Part shown: positions 38,044 through 50,529 of the stretch, in pieces
Position numbering within the stretch: position 1 is the stretch's first letter
Layout: each line of letters begins with the position of its first letter
NCBI GenBank assembly: GCA_013350335.1
Contig: CM023534.1
Span: 5,113,542-5,177,541 of the forward strand
Direction of reading: 5' to 3'
Length of the DNA: 64,000 bases
From: Chimonanthus salicifolius
Taxonomy: Eukaryota > Streptophyta > Magnoliopsida > Laurales > Calycanthaceae
Translations under genes and position numbers: made by a program
Notes under the pieces: generated by a model
The model's database searches: none
Seen by the model: the letters and a program-made list of their open reading frames with translations, nothing else
What the model was told of the DNA's origin: nothing

Positions 38044-38045
<2 letters not shown>

Positions 38046-38075
<30 letters not shown>
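38046..38075. repeat. GA microsatellite, expanded only in unit A
   Basis: About 14 GA units follow 'aacaatgaa'. Unit B has only 'gaagagagatggagc' at the same place (near 58,080). This is a copy-specific expansion. Confidence 0.85.
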
Positions 38076-38076
<1 letters not shown>

Positions 38077-38466
38077 ATACCTGTGGAGAGAATTGGAAAA
38101 CGATGAAAATAGAACATCAATTAGGGCAACAATTTTTATATAGATTTAGAGGTCCTAAAATTTATAAAAAGAGACAATTGGGACTATAATAAATTGTATA
38201 GTAATTTCTTTTCTTTTTTTTTAATTTAGAATCCAAATCTAACAATAACTTGATCATCCTAAACCTTGATATCATAAATGGTTAGATATCAAATTGAATT
38301 ATCTAACAAATCGGTGAGAACAACGGTTTGTCAAGAATTTTAGTTGTTTAAAAAATAAAAATAAAATTAATAACCTTACCAAAATTATTTTTAGAATGTT
38401 TCAAATCATTTCCCTCACTTTCCTCCCATTCTTTTCCAGCCATCTCCAAGATTTAAAAAATATATA

Positions 38467-39066
38467 TGTAACGACCTGACCCGAACACACAGGGCTTAGG
38501 GCTTGACTCAGTGAGATATTGTTCTCTTTGGGCCTCGCACACAGCTTAAACCCGCACGGTTTTTCATTTGGGCCTGGGCCTACGTGGCCCGGCCCAAAAT
38601 GCGACTCACTTGAGTTCATGGGGCTTGGCCACTTAAAACCCCTAATTTTTCCCCCTCCACCACCGATGTGAGACTTTTTCACACATTGGTGGGTAGGGGT
38701 GTCACAATCACCCCTGCTAAAGCCTCGAGCCGTCCCCGGCTCGACTCCGGTCCAGCTCAACAACTCCAGGGAAGGATGATAGGCCCACACAATCCGAGTG
38801 TAGAACCTCGGCTCTGATACCAAATTTGTAATGACCTGACCCGAACACACAGGGCTTAGGACTTGACTCAGTGAGATATTGTCCGCTTTGGACCTCGCAC
38901 AAAGCTCAAACCCGCACGGTTTTGCATTTAGGCCCGGGCCCACGTGGCCCGGCCCAAAATGCGTCTCACTTGAGTTCGTGGGGCTTGGCCACTTAAAACC
39001 CCTAATTTTTCCCCCTCCACCACCGATGTGGGACTTTTTCCCACATTGGTGGGTAGGGGTATCACA
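38467..39066 (-). mobile_element. Complete 600 bp TRIM, unit A only
   Basis: Two 240 bp LTRs (38,467-38,706 and 38,827-39,066) start TGTAA(C/T)GACCTGACCC and end TCACA, around a 120 bp internal region. The internal end GGCTCTGATACCAAATT is the complement of a Met-tRNA primer site, so the element runs on the minus strand. Flanks are atata and atatg. Unit B has the uninterrupted site (aagatttaaaatatatatat near 58,470), which proves an insertion. By eye the LTRs differ at about 16 of 240 positions. Confidence 0.9.
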
Positions 39067-39205
39067 ATATGTATAATAGATTATAATAATAATAATAATA
39101 AATTAATGTTTGGGTGAAGAATTAGAACTCACATAATTGACTCCAAATAAATGAGGAGCTGCATTTAGTGTAAAGACATTTCCATCTAAATCCTAATTAT
39201 AAGAT

Positions 39206-39460
39206 ACCAAATTGATTTGTGTGGAACTCTTAGAGTAATTAGAGTTCATATGTAATTAAGATTCTGAGTTTATATGTAATTAGGATTCATATTGGATCAG
39301 GAATATAAGTTTGAGTTAATCTCTATTAAGAGATGTATTTGGTTTAAGTTTAGGATAAGAGTTCGTGTTTGAATCAAATAGTCCTAGGGTCGGCTAGAGA
39401 CTATAAAAAGATATAATAGCTTAAGATTACAGTATACAATTTATGAAATTCTACAGGAAA
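39206..39460 (+). repeat. Probable solo LTR (unit A), related to the 55.6 kb element
   Basis: Segments such as 'gttaatctctattaagagatgtatttg', 'aggataagagtt', 'atagtcctagggtcggctagagact' and the end 'aaattctaca' parallel the 201 bp LTR at 55,619 in the same order. There is one copy and no internal region. The same sequence is present in unit B at about 58,626-58,855, so it is older than the duplication. Confidence 0.6.
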
Positions 39461-42400
39461 CAAACCAAGTTCACACTTTAGCTTTAAGAATTTGAAAATA
39501 TATCTAACAAATGAAAGCAGGGAGGATAGATTCTTCTCAGTATTTTATTAACAAGCAAAGGTCTATTCCCTGAAGTTTAGTTCCCAACCTTGATGTAAAG
39601 GGACCTTTATAAGGGAAGGGGTTCTCTTGGCAGCCTTATACTAGTTTGGTTCATACGCTGGACCGGGCCTGGGAAGATCTAAAATTTGAAAGACTCAACC
39701 CAAAAGCCAGGCCTGAACAGTTCAGATCCATGCCAAACTACCTTGGTCAATCATCCCCAACTCATAACTTTATCTAGGGACTTCTTCTGGATAATGATCA
39801 CCTCCCATAATGGTTATTAAATTCAAATTTTACCTAAGCATCCTTCTTTGGCCCTTTATGCAGGAAGGCTAAAAGAATAAAAAATGATGATGATGATGAT
39901 AATGACGACATGGAATGTTAAATGAAAAAATTTTTGGAGATCAACAGTATTACATTTTTTTTAAAGGTAATTGGATCAAATGTATTAAAAGAGAAAGAGA
40001 TAGTACAGATACAATAAGAGAGTCCAAAAACCTTAGACCCGAAGCAACTATAATGCATATAGAAGAACCCCATATCAATGGCATTACTTCACGCCCAAAA
40101 AAATATGAATTTGATGAGGCCTGGTTTAAAAGGCCTGGTTAGTTCAAAATCCAAGCCCAAATATCTACTTTACCTGCTCATCAGGTAACTCAGGTTAACT
40201 TTTGGTAATGCAAATTTATTGAGTAAAGTGGGCTAGTTTTGTGGTTTGCACCTTATACATGGCTTTGCCAATGGTGACGATAACAGGTAAAAGAAAGTTC
40301 CAGTTTTTCTGAAATGGTAACGAACAGATGGCAAGAAGTGTCAGTTGGAAAAGGAAAGGCCCAATCAGATAATGTGAGTCAAGGTCCAGATTTGATCAAA
40401 TCTGAGAACCCAGATATGAGTCCGCATTATAAGCCATAACCAATGACCATGTCAGCCTGTTTATGGTTTTAAAGACACTTTTGGACCTGGATCAGGCCCA
40501 TTGGAAGATGTTGTTGCCTTTTCGGACCAACTTGCTGAATCCTCCTCTGACTTCTTTGTAGGATTTGGTTTGTAAGTAAGGCTTCCTGTGGACAGAACCC
40601 GGTTCAGCCCAGTAAAAACCAATCTTTCTCACTGTATATTTATGGACTTATAATGGGTTTTTCTTCCTTCAGGCCCATTAAATGACTCATTTCTAAGCCA
40701 CCCTGCATGGGTTTTTGTGTGAGCATAACCCTACTTCATTACTTTTTAAAATTGCTCGACACGTCTTATTTTTTCGTGTTTTTTTCAATAAAAAAATGAG
40801 ATATGATATAGGTATGCCATCTGAATTACAGCATTTTTTGTTTAATAAAATACAAAAGAGGATTCATATCTTTTAAAAAAAAAATTATTTGCTGAATGGG
40901 GCACATTTCGGCCAACTGCAACAGTTTAATGTGAAGGATATTTACAAAACCAAGCTGCAGCAATTTGTTTTGTTTAAAGCTCTTTTGCCTCTCAAACTTT
41001 TACAAAAGCACAGTCAGTTTGATCTTTTGTAAGAACTATTCCTAATATTGAACTTACAAAATAAATCTCTTTATAAGAAAGAGATTTGTTATTTTCTTTA
41101 AAAATTTCAAAATAAACTTTTGATAAAAGTTGCGTTATAATCTCAGTGAGAATAGTATTTCTCCTCAGCTATTGTATATGACATTAGAGTTGGAGTGGTG
41201 GTCAAGAGTCAGCTTCAAAAAGCTGAACACTCAGAATTTCTCTGCAACTTTACATTTGAAATTGTAAAATATAAACTATCTATCAGATAAAGAAACACAG
41301 CTTTCAATTGCTTAGATAGGGTTAGGAAGAACAATTCCTTGCTTCAACTATTAACGAATCCTTTATGCTTTTCTTCATCACTGTCCTACTCTGTTGCTAT
41401 TTTAGCTCCACTAGCAGAGGGAGAGGTGAAGGATCAAATTCTCAATACTTGCTGGAAGATGTAAGCTGAAATTTCTCTATCTTCCAAAATTTCAAGCGTC
41501 TTTGGATCATCAATGGAGTTGTTACAGGCTTCCAACATAGAAATCTTAGCTGTGGCTGTAGCCATACTTGCAGTCGGAGCGGGTGCCGGCGCCGCTTATT
41601 CTATCACTTCAAAAGATCAAAGGGTATGTAAATTTTGCGCATTTGTTCATTAATCATGTTATTCATGGTATTTGAATTTATGGGTTTACTTTGTTTTGTT
41701 GGAATGGGTTTTTTTATTTGTTTTATTCATACAGACAAGTACTGAAAATATGATTTTTTATCATATAATAGTTTGAATTTATGTGTTTCTTTCCATTTAA
41801 TGTTTATGCTTGATGTAGGTTGCTTAGATCCTGAACGGTTCAAAGATTTCAGACTGGTGAAGAGGACGCAGCTCAGCCATAATGTGGCCAAGTTCCGATT
41901 TGCTCTTCCTACATCTACTTCTGTCTTGGGTCTTCCAGTAGGACAGCACATCAGATGCAGGGCATGTTTATTTTTTTTTTTAAATATACAATATTTTCTT
42001 CTTTTTTTCTCCTTTTAATTTGGTTTTATTCCTAAAATCTCTTTCTTATTATTTGCTGAAATAGGGGAAAGGATAGCTATGGTGAAGAAGTCATCAGACC
42101 TTATACACCAATTACTCTGGATTCAGACCTCGGATACTTTGAACTAGTTATAAAGGTGTGTACTCTTGGGATTTGATTGTTTAAAGTTCTTATTAAAGAT
42201 ATAAATTTTTAAAACTTAAATTCAATTCAAAATTGTAATGTGTTGAGACTCGACTCAGAAAAACTTGATAAAACTTGTTGACTTGTTAAATTCAAAATCT
42301 TTTAATTTCTTTTTTCGAGTTTTAGACTATCTTCTGTCTTGATATTTGATAATTGATAGTGGTTGTACAGTTTCAGCCAAGATAGACCATTCTAAGGTAT

Positions 42401-43666
42401 AATTTGTGTAAAGCCATTGTTTAATGGGGAAACTACTAAACTTTGAAAGACTTGATTAATGTCCTGGAATTTTCTAAAGGGGTTAAAACTTTAGACCAAT
42501 GTTACCAGAATTGGACCGTTTGTTAAAAAAAAATCAAATTTTGTGAGCCGCAAACGGTTTTACCTTCAAAACCGAGGCTCTAACCGATTTTCTAAAGTTT
42601 TGACCCAGAAACAGTTCTCAGTCGTGATCGGGTTCGACTGCGGTTTGATCCGACTTTTATAACAGTGGTTTAGACAGCCACTGATCTAGAAATCCTCTAC
42701 AGCCAAGCCCACCTCCATGATCACATATTGCATTCAGATGGGCCTACGAGAAGTTGGCCCAGCCAACAAAGTAAAGGCCATTTTGGACAGTGAGGTCTAT
42801 AATTTGACCGATTCGATAGAATTTCAAACTATCCCATCAGACAAAATTAGTCAACCAATGATTTTGACTCATTGCTTCACCACCTAAATATTATTTTACA
42901 CATGAATGGGTTTTATATTATTTTTTCCAGCTTTGTCTGATTCGACCGTCACTTGAGAAGTTTGGACCGGAAGACGACGGTCCAAATTGATACTGTCTCA
43001 CATCGCACGAAATTACTCAAGTGAGAGATACTTTGGCTTATGAATTAGAGGTTCCAAGTTCAAGTCACATAGTAACATGATGCCTTTAACTTACAGAGCT
43101 CATACATCCAGAGTTTTATCCAATGCTCTCGTATTTTGAGAGAAATAGAGGTCTTCTATTTCTTCATTATTTAAAAGAAAATCTGATACTGCCTCTAGTT
43201 CAATTTGACAATATAGTAATGTATTTATAATAAAATTTATTTTTAATTTTATTTTTTCAATTTTCTTCCATCTCTAATTTTAGTTTGGCCAAATGCTCAT
43301 GCAGATGTACCCAGCAGGAAGAATGTCACACCATTTTCGAGAAATGCATGTTGGTGATTATTTGCCTGTAAAAGGGCCTAAGGTAAAATTTATAGTTTAC
43401 ATAAAATTCATGTGATCAAAAAGAGCATGAGAATTCCAAGTTTTGAATTCCAAAATCTTACTCTATCAAGTTTCTAAAAATTCTCAAAAGAAAAAAAAAA
43501 TGTTTACTACCATGCAATTTTTAACTTAAATTAGATTATTAAGGAATGAACTTCTACATAAAATGTTCCATGTGACCATCATAGGTAGAAATAGAAAACA
43601 CAAAGTAATTAATTTCAAATGGTTCAGGTGTATATATAAAATATTATAAAAAAATTAGTATGATTA

Positions 43667-44100
43667 ATTAAGGGAGTCTATACAAACACTTGGATATTCT
43701 TTCCCTACCCACCTTTTTTCAAAAACTGGGGTGAAATTACCCTTTTACCATTCCACTTTAAACCCGCATAGAAGGTATTAGGAGTAAAAAAAATGATAAA
43801 TATATGAAATGAGAGAGAATATATGTTTTCTATATAACTCTATGAAAAAGTGAGATTTAAAAACAAATAATTTTTTCAATGATAATAATGATAAATTAAG
43901 GGAGTTCATACAGACACTCGGATTTTCTTTTCCTACACACCCTTTTTCAAAAACTTGGATGAAATTATCTTTTTACCCTTCCACTTCAAATCCGCATAGA
44001 AGGTATTAGGAGTAAAACAGCATGATAAATATATGAATGAGAGAGAATGTATGTTTTTTATATAACTCTATTAAAAAAAAAATTCAATGATAATAATGAT
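43667..44100 (+). repeat. 228 bp direct repeat in CBR-A intron 4
   Basis: 'attaagggagtc(t/c)atac' begins at about 43,667 and 43,895. Each copy runs through 'ccgcatagaaggtattagga' to 'caatgataataatgat'. Unit B has a single copy (about 62,914-63,135). The two A copies differ by roughly a tenth of positions. Confidence 0.7.
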
Positions 44101-44173
44101 AAGTGTTGTGCAAATTTTAAATTTATAACTCGCAAGTGCAAAAACCATTTAAATAGTATAGCGTTAAGAGTGC

Positions 44174-44474
44174 AACCGAGTTCTTGATCAAAGATATTCA
44201 TGGTGAAATACAATGATTTCTTCCGGACTTGGTATATTAAAACACATATAAAAATCAATCAGTTGTGATTTCTTCCACACACCACGTAATCTTACGAAAA
44301 GTGGTTATTTGAGATGGAGTAGGATTTAAACTCAAGACTCCTGCTTAACGCTTCCATTGACGAGTTACAATCCATCACTCCAACCTCTTAAAATTAGTTT
44401 AAGTTAGTTGTGATAGTAGATTAGGTAATGTCCTTTTTCTTCTTTCTTCATTATTTCTTGATGGATTGATTTAG
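44174..44474. other. A-specific sequence right of the homology break, possible SINE
   Basis: Homology to unit B ends at 44,173. From about 44,270 to 44,395, read on minus, the sequence has 'aagaggttggagtgatggat', 'gagtttaaatcctactcc' (B-box-like) and a pyrimidine-rich end, suggesting a second SINE type. Exon 5 of CBR-A follows at 44,475. Confidence 0.4.
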
Positions 44475-45338
44475 GGGCGTTACAAATATCGACCTGGCCA
44501 AGTCAGAGAATTTGGGATGCTTGCTGGAGGATCTGGTATTACTCCAATGTTCCAAGTAAGTAAGTAAACACTAGTACAAATTCTTGATAACATGACATAA
44601 AAATCTAATTTAGATCACTATCTGTGCATGCCCGTGTTCATTTTGTTTGTTTTTCTGCATATCTTCTTATTATTTTGAGGTTATTATATACATTTACTCA
44701 TATCTTCATGGCTGCAAGTTAGATCACTAGAGCAATATTGGAGAATCCAAAAGATAAAACTGATGTGCATCTCATCTATGCAAATGTCACATTAGAAGAC
44801 ATTCCTCTCAAGGTACTCCCACTAAATCTCTCCTACAGATTTGTTTCAATGCTCTTTTTTATTTTTAAGTCTAAGGTATCGAAGCCTCTTAGAGAATTTG
44901 ACGAAGTTCTTCGGCATATGCAAACCTCTCTATTCACGCACAGAAGAAAAAGAATATAACTATTATACAAAATAAAAGAAAATCTCATTTTCTAATAAGG
45001 TTGAAAGTGACAAATAACCTCCAAGGGGTTGCCAGAAGAGAGGAGAGTTTGGAATAGGTGGCAGCAAGTAAGCTTCATGTGTTTAAATATTATCAAATTC
45101 CATTAATGTGACTTGGAACTCATAAAGGCATTTATACGAAGGAAAATGATATTAACACTGTATTTTTTTATAACAATCAAGTATTAATCATATCTTTTTG
45201 TCTACTTTTCATCATTATAAAAAGCACGAGTGTTACATATTTTCGTAATTTTTAATAATTTATTTTTAACTGTGATCACTTATTATGTATTTATAATGTA
45301 TTAACTTTATAGTCAAAACAGTTTGACTCATTGATTAA

Positions 45339-45537
45339 GGATGGCAATTTAGACACCCCATTTTTCTTTTAAAAGACACCCCATGTCAAAATTTTGTATA
45401 AAATTACCATTTTGCCCCTCAATTTTTTTAAAAGATAATTCCTCTATATAAAACTGAGGGGCAAAATGGTAATTTCTCATAAAATTTTGAAATGGGGACC
45501 CTCTTAAAAGAAAAGTGGAGTGTTTAAATGGCTATCC
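45339..45537. mobile_element. Hairpin MITE with 8 bp target duplication in CBR-A intron 6
   Basis: The two halves are inverted repeats of about 90 bp: GGATGGCAATTTAGACACCC...ATTACCATTTTGCCCCTCA against TGAGGGGCAAAATGGTAAT...GTTTAAATGGCTATCC. Perfect 8 bp duplications TTGATTAA lie at 45,331-45,338 and 45,538-45,545, matching hAT-type insertion. The transcript would fold into a long hairpin. Confidence 0.88.
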
Positions 45538-46991
45538 TTGATTAAACTTATTATATCGAACTATGAGTAAAAACAATTCCATCAATGATTCAAGCTCAAT
45601 AACATTAACTAATACAATTTTGTTTTTACAAGAAGAGATGGATGCCTTTGCTTCTAAATATCCGAATCCGTTCAAAGTCTATTACATGCTCAATCAGGTC
45701 TTTTGCAGCTCTCTTTCTCCATAAAAGGAATTTCAATTCAAATCTCCAACTTATGAATCTGCCAACCCTTTTACACAGAAATTAGGATGATTAAGAACTA
45801 AATCAGCCCTATTTTTCACACATTCAAGGAACCAAATTATGTTCTACTATTTAGAATTAGGTTTTTTTTTTCAAAAAAACACTTCAACAATGATCAATAG
45901 CCCCTTTTTTTAACATTCTCTAACCTGTGATCATTTAATAACTTTTAGCCACCTGCAGCATGGAATGGGGGCGTGGGCTTTGTGACAAAGGAAATGTATA
46001 TCTTGCAAAAAAAAAAAGAGAATAGATTTACTTTTATTACCTTCCTAATTTGACATTTGAGTCCAGTTTATCATCATAACTATGATTTTAGCATTAAACT
46101 CAAACCATGTGATTGACAGATCTTGAGGTGTGGTCCTCCCCCTATGAACAAGGCCATGGCTACTCACCTTGATTCACTGGGATACACAAAGGAGATGCAA
46201 TTTGAGTTCTGAAAATTTCTTTTCCTTTCTCTAATAATTTCTATTGATGTACCTAAATGTATACAGTGTGAAAATTACATCAGTAACACTTACACTTGCT
46301 TTCACATGAATGCAAAGTGCATAATGAGTGTTTTAAGAATCAAATTGAACATTGCAATTCAACTTTATTGAACTTGAATCAGTCCTTAAGGTGATAAGGC
46401 TTGTCCATACTATAATAATTTATTTTTTTTATTTTCTATCATTCTCTTTCATTAGAAAGACCATTTTTAATTGCTTGCTATAATAATATTATAGTCAAAC
46501 CATGATTTTCATTTTTTATATCTTTAATAATTTAATTTTATAATCTAACAATGTAGACTATAAAAACGGTTTGATTAATGGTCTGATTTCTAAAATATTA
46601 CTTCTATAGAGATCCACTACTTGATATTATATTACAAAGCGGTCAAACTTTAATGGTCCTTATACTACTCAAACCATTATCAAATGATAATTATTCTAAA
46701 AATTCAAGAATAAAATTTTCAATCCACCCTTATAAAGGAAAGGATTACATAGGAAAGAACAGTGCAAAAAATTGTAGTGAGAAATAGAAGAAATAGAAAG
46801 ATGAAGAGTATAGATAACAACCATATGATTAAGAATTAAGGTCCAAATAGAACATAATCTGTAAGAAAACTATTTCCACTCACTATTATCAAGAGGAGAA
46901 TAAAAAAGCTTAAGCAGCAAGACCATTAGTAGCAAATTAATTGTTTGGAAATTGAAAATTCTAAATTCCTAATTGCAACCTCTTGGGATCA

Positions 46992-49736
46992 TTAGTTGAG
47001 GCCTTGGTGGAACCTTTTTCTGCGCTTTGGATTCATATCTGTATCTTCATCTTTGAACGCTGCATTACACTGCTCAAAAATAATTCTCTCATGGGCATCG
47101 AACTGTGATGATAAATGATAACTTTCTTGAGTAGGTAGGTAAAGACCATCCTCATTCATGCTTGTGTTGAGTGCGTTGGGAAAATATTTGCTCGCCATCA
47201 TATTGATTTCATCAGAAAAATAAGGGTTAGATTCAACGGACTGATCATACATTCCATAACCCATGCTCATATTGTTGTCTAGGTGATTGTTGAATACCTC
47301 TCCTTGGTTAGAATTCCATGAGTTTAATGGAGAATATTCAATATCCAATGGAGAGATTGGGTTGATTATGGTTTCACTGGGGAAATTGAACAATTCTACA
47401 GATTCACCTTGCCCCATTGTTTGTGGCATTTGGTTGTATTCATAGACTTTGGGAGTGTCAACTTGGTTGATCAATGGCAAGTTTTCTTCGGGCATGGGCA
47501 TCACTTCTGTGGTCTTTGGATGTTCATCTTTTGTAGGTGTACGTTTGCTACTTGGCTTCTTATAAATCCGGCACAAAACCCAATCATCTAACTACAGAGA
47601 CAGAAACAAATTCAAAGAAAAACATGTTATGAGATGAAGGAAAATCTAGAAATCAACCAAGTCAATATCTACAAAATGCTTCAAGTAATGAATGAATAAA
47701 ACTTAAGAAAAGGACATTCAAGTGTTGAAGAAGAACATCAAGACATGAAGTTTTTCAACCATTAAAAGCATGAGAAATGCAGATGAATTTACGACATACC
47801 TTCATACTCGTACTATCCCTTTTACGAGGCTTGTCGAGGGTCTCAGAAACCCTAAATTCTTGCATGATCCACATACTTTTCTCTCCATTTGGTGGCTTTC
47901 CTCTATAGAAGACGAGAGCCTTCTTAACTCCCACTTGCTTGCCATTGCTATTGATTGACTTGTCAGCTCCTGTAGCCTTCCAGTATCCATCTCCAGCTGC
48001 TCGGTTTGGACGAGTCCCGTTTTTATATTTTCTATCTCTGGGTGTGAAGAAAAACCACTCTTTCTTCCCACTAGCATCAGAACTCGCTATTTAAATCAAG
48101 AAGCATTCAAACATATAGATAGAAATTAGTCAATAAATAATTATTAATTAAAGACAAAACCCTAGAGATAATGGTTTAAATGAATACACACAAAAAACTA
48201 AATGTAATGTCTTCAACTGGAGAGAATATAAAAGGTAAAACTAGAACAAACACCACATGATGTAGTTGTTGAACTCCAACCATATTGGATCAAAGGGGGG
48301 TGTATAAATAAAAATTAAACTATTTGAGAATTTCCTTATTCATCTCAACATTTTACAGTTAATAATAAAATGTATATAGTCGTGGAAAACTGATTTTTTT
48401 TTTCTTTTATCACCATTTACGCGTTCAATATGGTTGTAATAGAAAGATTTTCTTTGATTTACATGTGACATTTAAATCATGTATGGTGCCACATTGAACA
48501 ATTTACAAGTCACTTCAGTGCCATTATTTAGTTTTTCGGTACAATCAAATTCAATGTATAAAACTAGATAGGTCCAGTACTTCAAGTCCTCAGACACGAA
48601 CTGTTTTATTTATAATAATAGAAATTAAATTTATATTTTTATTCATTTTGTCGTGATTTAAATGATAAAAAGGTATAATGATATCCCTGTAATTAAAAAT
48701 ACATTTACTTTTTTCAGACCATTCTATCATTTGGTTTTAAGCACGGTTCGGATTTCATAAATATTGACTCGAATCAAATTAGGTTTTAAGAAATCCAACT
48801 CGATCCGACCCGATTTCAGCCCTAGATTTTACCCCCTTTTTTCCTTTATAAAAGAATGACCAGAAAATTCAATATAAATAAAGGGGAGTTAAAGAACCAT
48901 TTAAAATAAGAGCATTTAACATTGGTATCTCAATGGTTAAATGGAGTCACCAAAACAAACAAGAACTCCTCATTTATTTTCAACTGCTCTGACATAGTTA
49001 TAACCTCATTTTTAAATATTTGATCATTACAACCGTTCTCTGCAACCTTCATACATTTACACTGCAATGCATGTATTACAAGTTACAGCAATGATGGAAG
49101 TAAGACTCCCCATGAATAAGTAAAACCATTGACAAGCCACATTTATTAAGATAAATTTATTCGACACTGTTGGTCTAATTCCAAAAGCACAAGCCAATCA
49201 AGAACTCATACGGGTTAAGATTAATTTGATGTTCAATTTTCATCTTTATTTGTACGAAATATTGGCATCAAGCTCCCCTCAATACGAAAATGGTCACTCT
49301 TCAGAATTTGTACCCTATTTATGACGCCAAAAAAATTTAAATGAGAAGCTTCGATACCTTAGTATTAAAAAAGAGAGAACCCATGCAGATTATGAAAGAG
49401 AGAGAGACTACATGCAATATCATAAAGAATGCTCTAATAATAATCAATGAGGGGTAAAATGCCATTAAAATGCTCTAATAATAATCAGTGAGGGGTAATA
49501 ATCAATGAGACGATACCTATGAGATCTTCTGGATTGTAATCATAGAGATTAACATCTTTAATCTTTTGACAAGGCAAAGGGCGGTTGGAAACCTTGTTGC
49601 AGAGATAATGAACTATAAGTTCTTCATCAGTTGGGCAAAATCGGTATCCCACCGGAAAAGAGAGGGTGGAATACTGAATGTTGTGGTTGATTTCCGTCAC
49701 CTGAACAGTATCTCTAATAGAATCCCAACTTTCCAT
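46992..49736 (-). CDS. NAC-domain transcription factor
   Basis: Three exons (49736-49517, 48086-47800, 47591-46992) with GT-AG borders and matching phases encode 368 residues, the usual NAC gene structure. NAC subdomains A-E are present: [19 protein letters not shown] (A, with FPVGYRF instead of the usual LPPGFRF), [14 protein letters not shown] (B), [20 protein letters not shown] (C), [16 protein letters not shown] (C/D, nuclear-localisation and DNA-contact region), [20 protein letters not shown] (D) and WIMQEFRV...[12 protein letters not shown] (E). A 28-residue N-terminal extension precedes the domain. The ~190-residue C-terminus is acidic, Asn/Ser-rich and variable, as in NAC activation regions, and ends with a basic [10 protein letters not shown]. 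It lies tail-to-tail with CBR-A inside unit A. The subgroup and target genes cannot be assigned by eye. Confidence 0.94.
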
Positions 49737-50529
49737 TCTGCTTCTGCTTCTTGATGAAGGAAAGTAAGAGGACTTTCAAGATTTCCAATTCCAGAGAAAG
49801 ACGGAAATAGTAATAATAATATACATGGAGGATATGTGCCAACTGTACTAGGAGCGGATATAGCCGCCGCCATTATTTCTTCTCCGATTTGGGATAGAAT
49901 CCTTGATTTTCGCCTATCCGCTCGCTGCTGAATTTCAGTCAAACTAGATCACTCAAATTACATGGTATGGAGATCCCTAACTGTGGCCACCAACTCGACG
50001 GTTTCATTGATTGAAGTAATCACTGTCCTGAGAAGCTTATCCTTGATGGTAACAAGGATCTGAGTGCTGATACAAAGCCCTTTTTATCATTTCAAAATTT
50101 TTAACTATTTAAAACTTATTTTAGTACCAAATTGTAATCATATTAGGTTTAATTTTTTTTAAAAAAAAATTGTTTTGAATTGTTATGTACCTTTATCAAA
50201 ATGAATAAACCTTTTTAAGAATAAAATTTAATGTTTAAGTATATCTAGAAAATATATTTTGTTTTACATGATTAGTGGCCTCAAGATTTGCATCGTAAAA
50301 TCCACTCATTGAACAAATTGTCTCTCCATGCAATTTTTTTTTAAAAGAATAATGTATGCTAATTGGTTCATTGTTGTTTATGAGTGAAGTTAGAGTTAAA
50401 ACTTGGGTCAGGTTTTAATTCGACCAATATGACCCAATTCAAGAAACCAAGTGGGTTTGGTTTTATATTTTTACAATTATGGTCAGGTTGGGTTGAAAGA
50501 AAAAAACATTCAAATTAATTTTGGATGGG

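Larger units (their letters stand above)
33061..44173. repeat. Duplication unit A, homologous part
   Basis: From 'aattgcacttcaatcctgag' at 33,061 to 'gcgttaagagtgc' ending at 44,173 this is nearly collinear with 50,725-63,568. By eye, unique stretches differ by roughly 0-3%. A-specific features are a 600 bp TRIM (38,467), a GA microsatellite (38,046-38,075), about 497 bp at 40,193-40,689 missing in B, and a second copy of a 228 bp repeat at 43,667-44,100. The two copies are in direct orientation. Confidence 0.92.
41513..46212 (+). pseudogene. CBR1: NADH-cytochrome b5 reductase (CBR1-like) copy A, several lesions
   Basis: Nine exons of a microsomal-type NADH:cytochrome b5 reductase can be traced: 41513-41623, 41819-41960, 42065-42155, 43305-43382, 44475-44555, 44723-44812, 45638-45697, 45949-about 46000 and 46120-46212. 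Recognisable parts are an N-terminal anchor (NIEILAVAVAILAVGAGAGA), the FAD site RPYTPITLDSD and GRMSHHF, the NADH site GGSGITPMFQ, and the end RCGPPPMNKAM...EMQFEF. The lesions are: a T missing in exon 1 at about 41,600 (B has an extra T), which shifts the frame right after the anchor; intron 2 donor GG instead of GT at 41,961; intron 6 acceptor CAA instead of CAG, with a usable AG six bases on; and exon 8 degenerating into an A-run without the expected 'THCPAP...' segment or a donor. A MITE lies in intron 6. The enzyme family passes electrons from NADH to cytochrome b5 for lipid desaturation. I consider this copy non-functional. Confidence 0.88.

Noticed and set aside
38401..38943. 180-codon minus-strand open frame
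   Set aside because: It runs through the LTR and internal part of the 600 bp TRIM and repeats itself with the two LTRs; not a gene.
41961..41970. Rescue of CBR-A by a GC-AG intron 2 (donor G|GCATGT)
   Set aside because: Using it would add one base after exon 2, but the exon 1 deletion already makes exon 2 reach an early stop, so the frame is not rescued.
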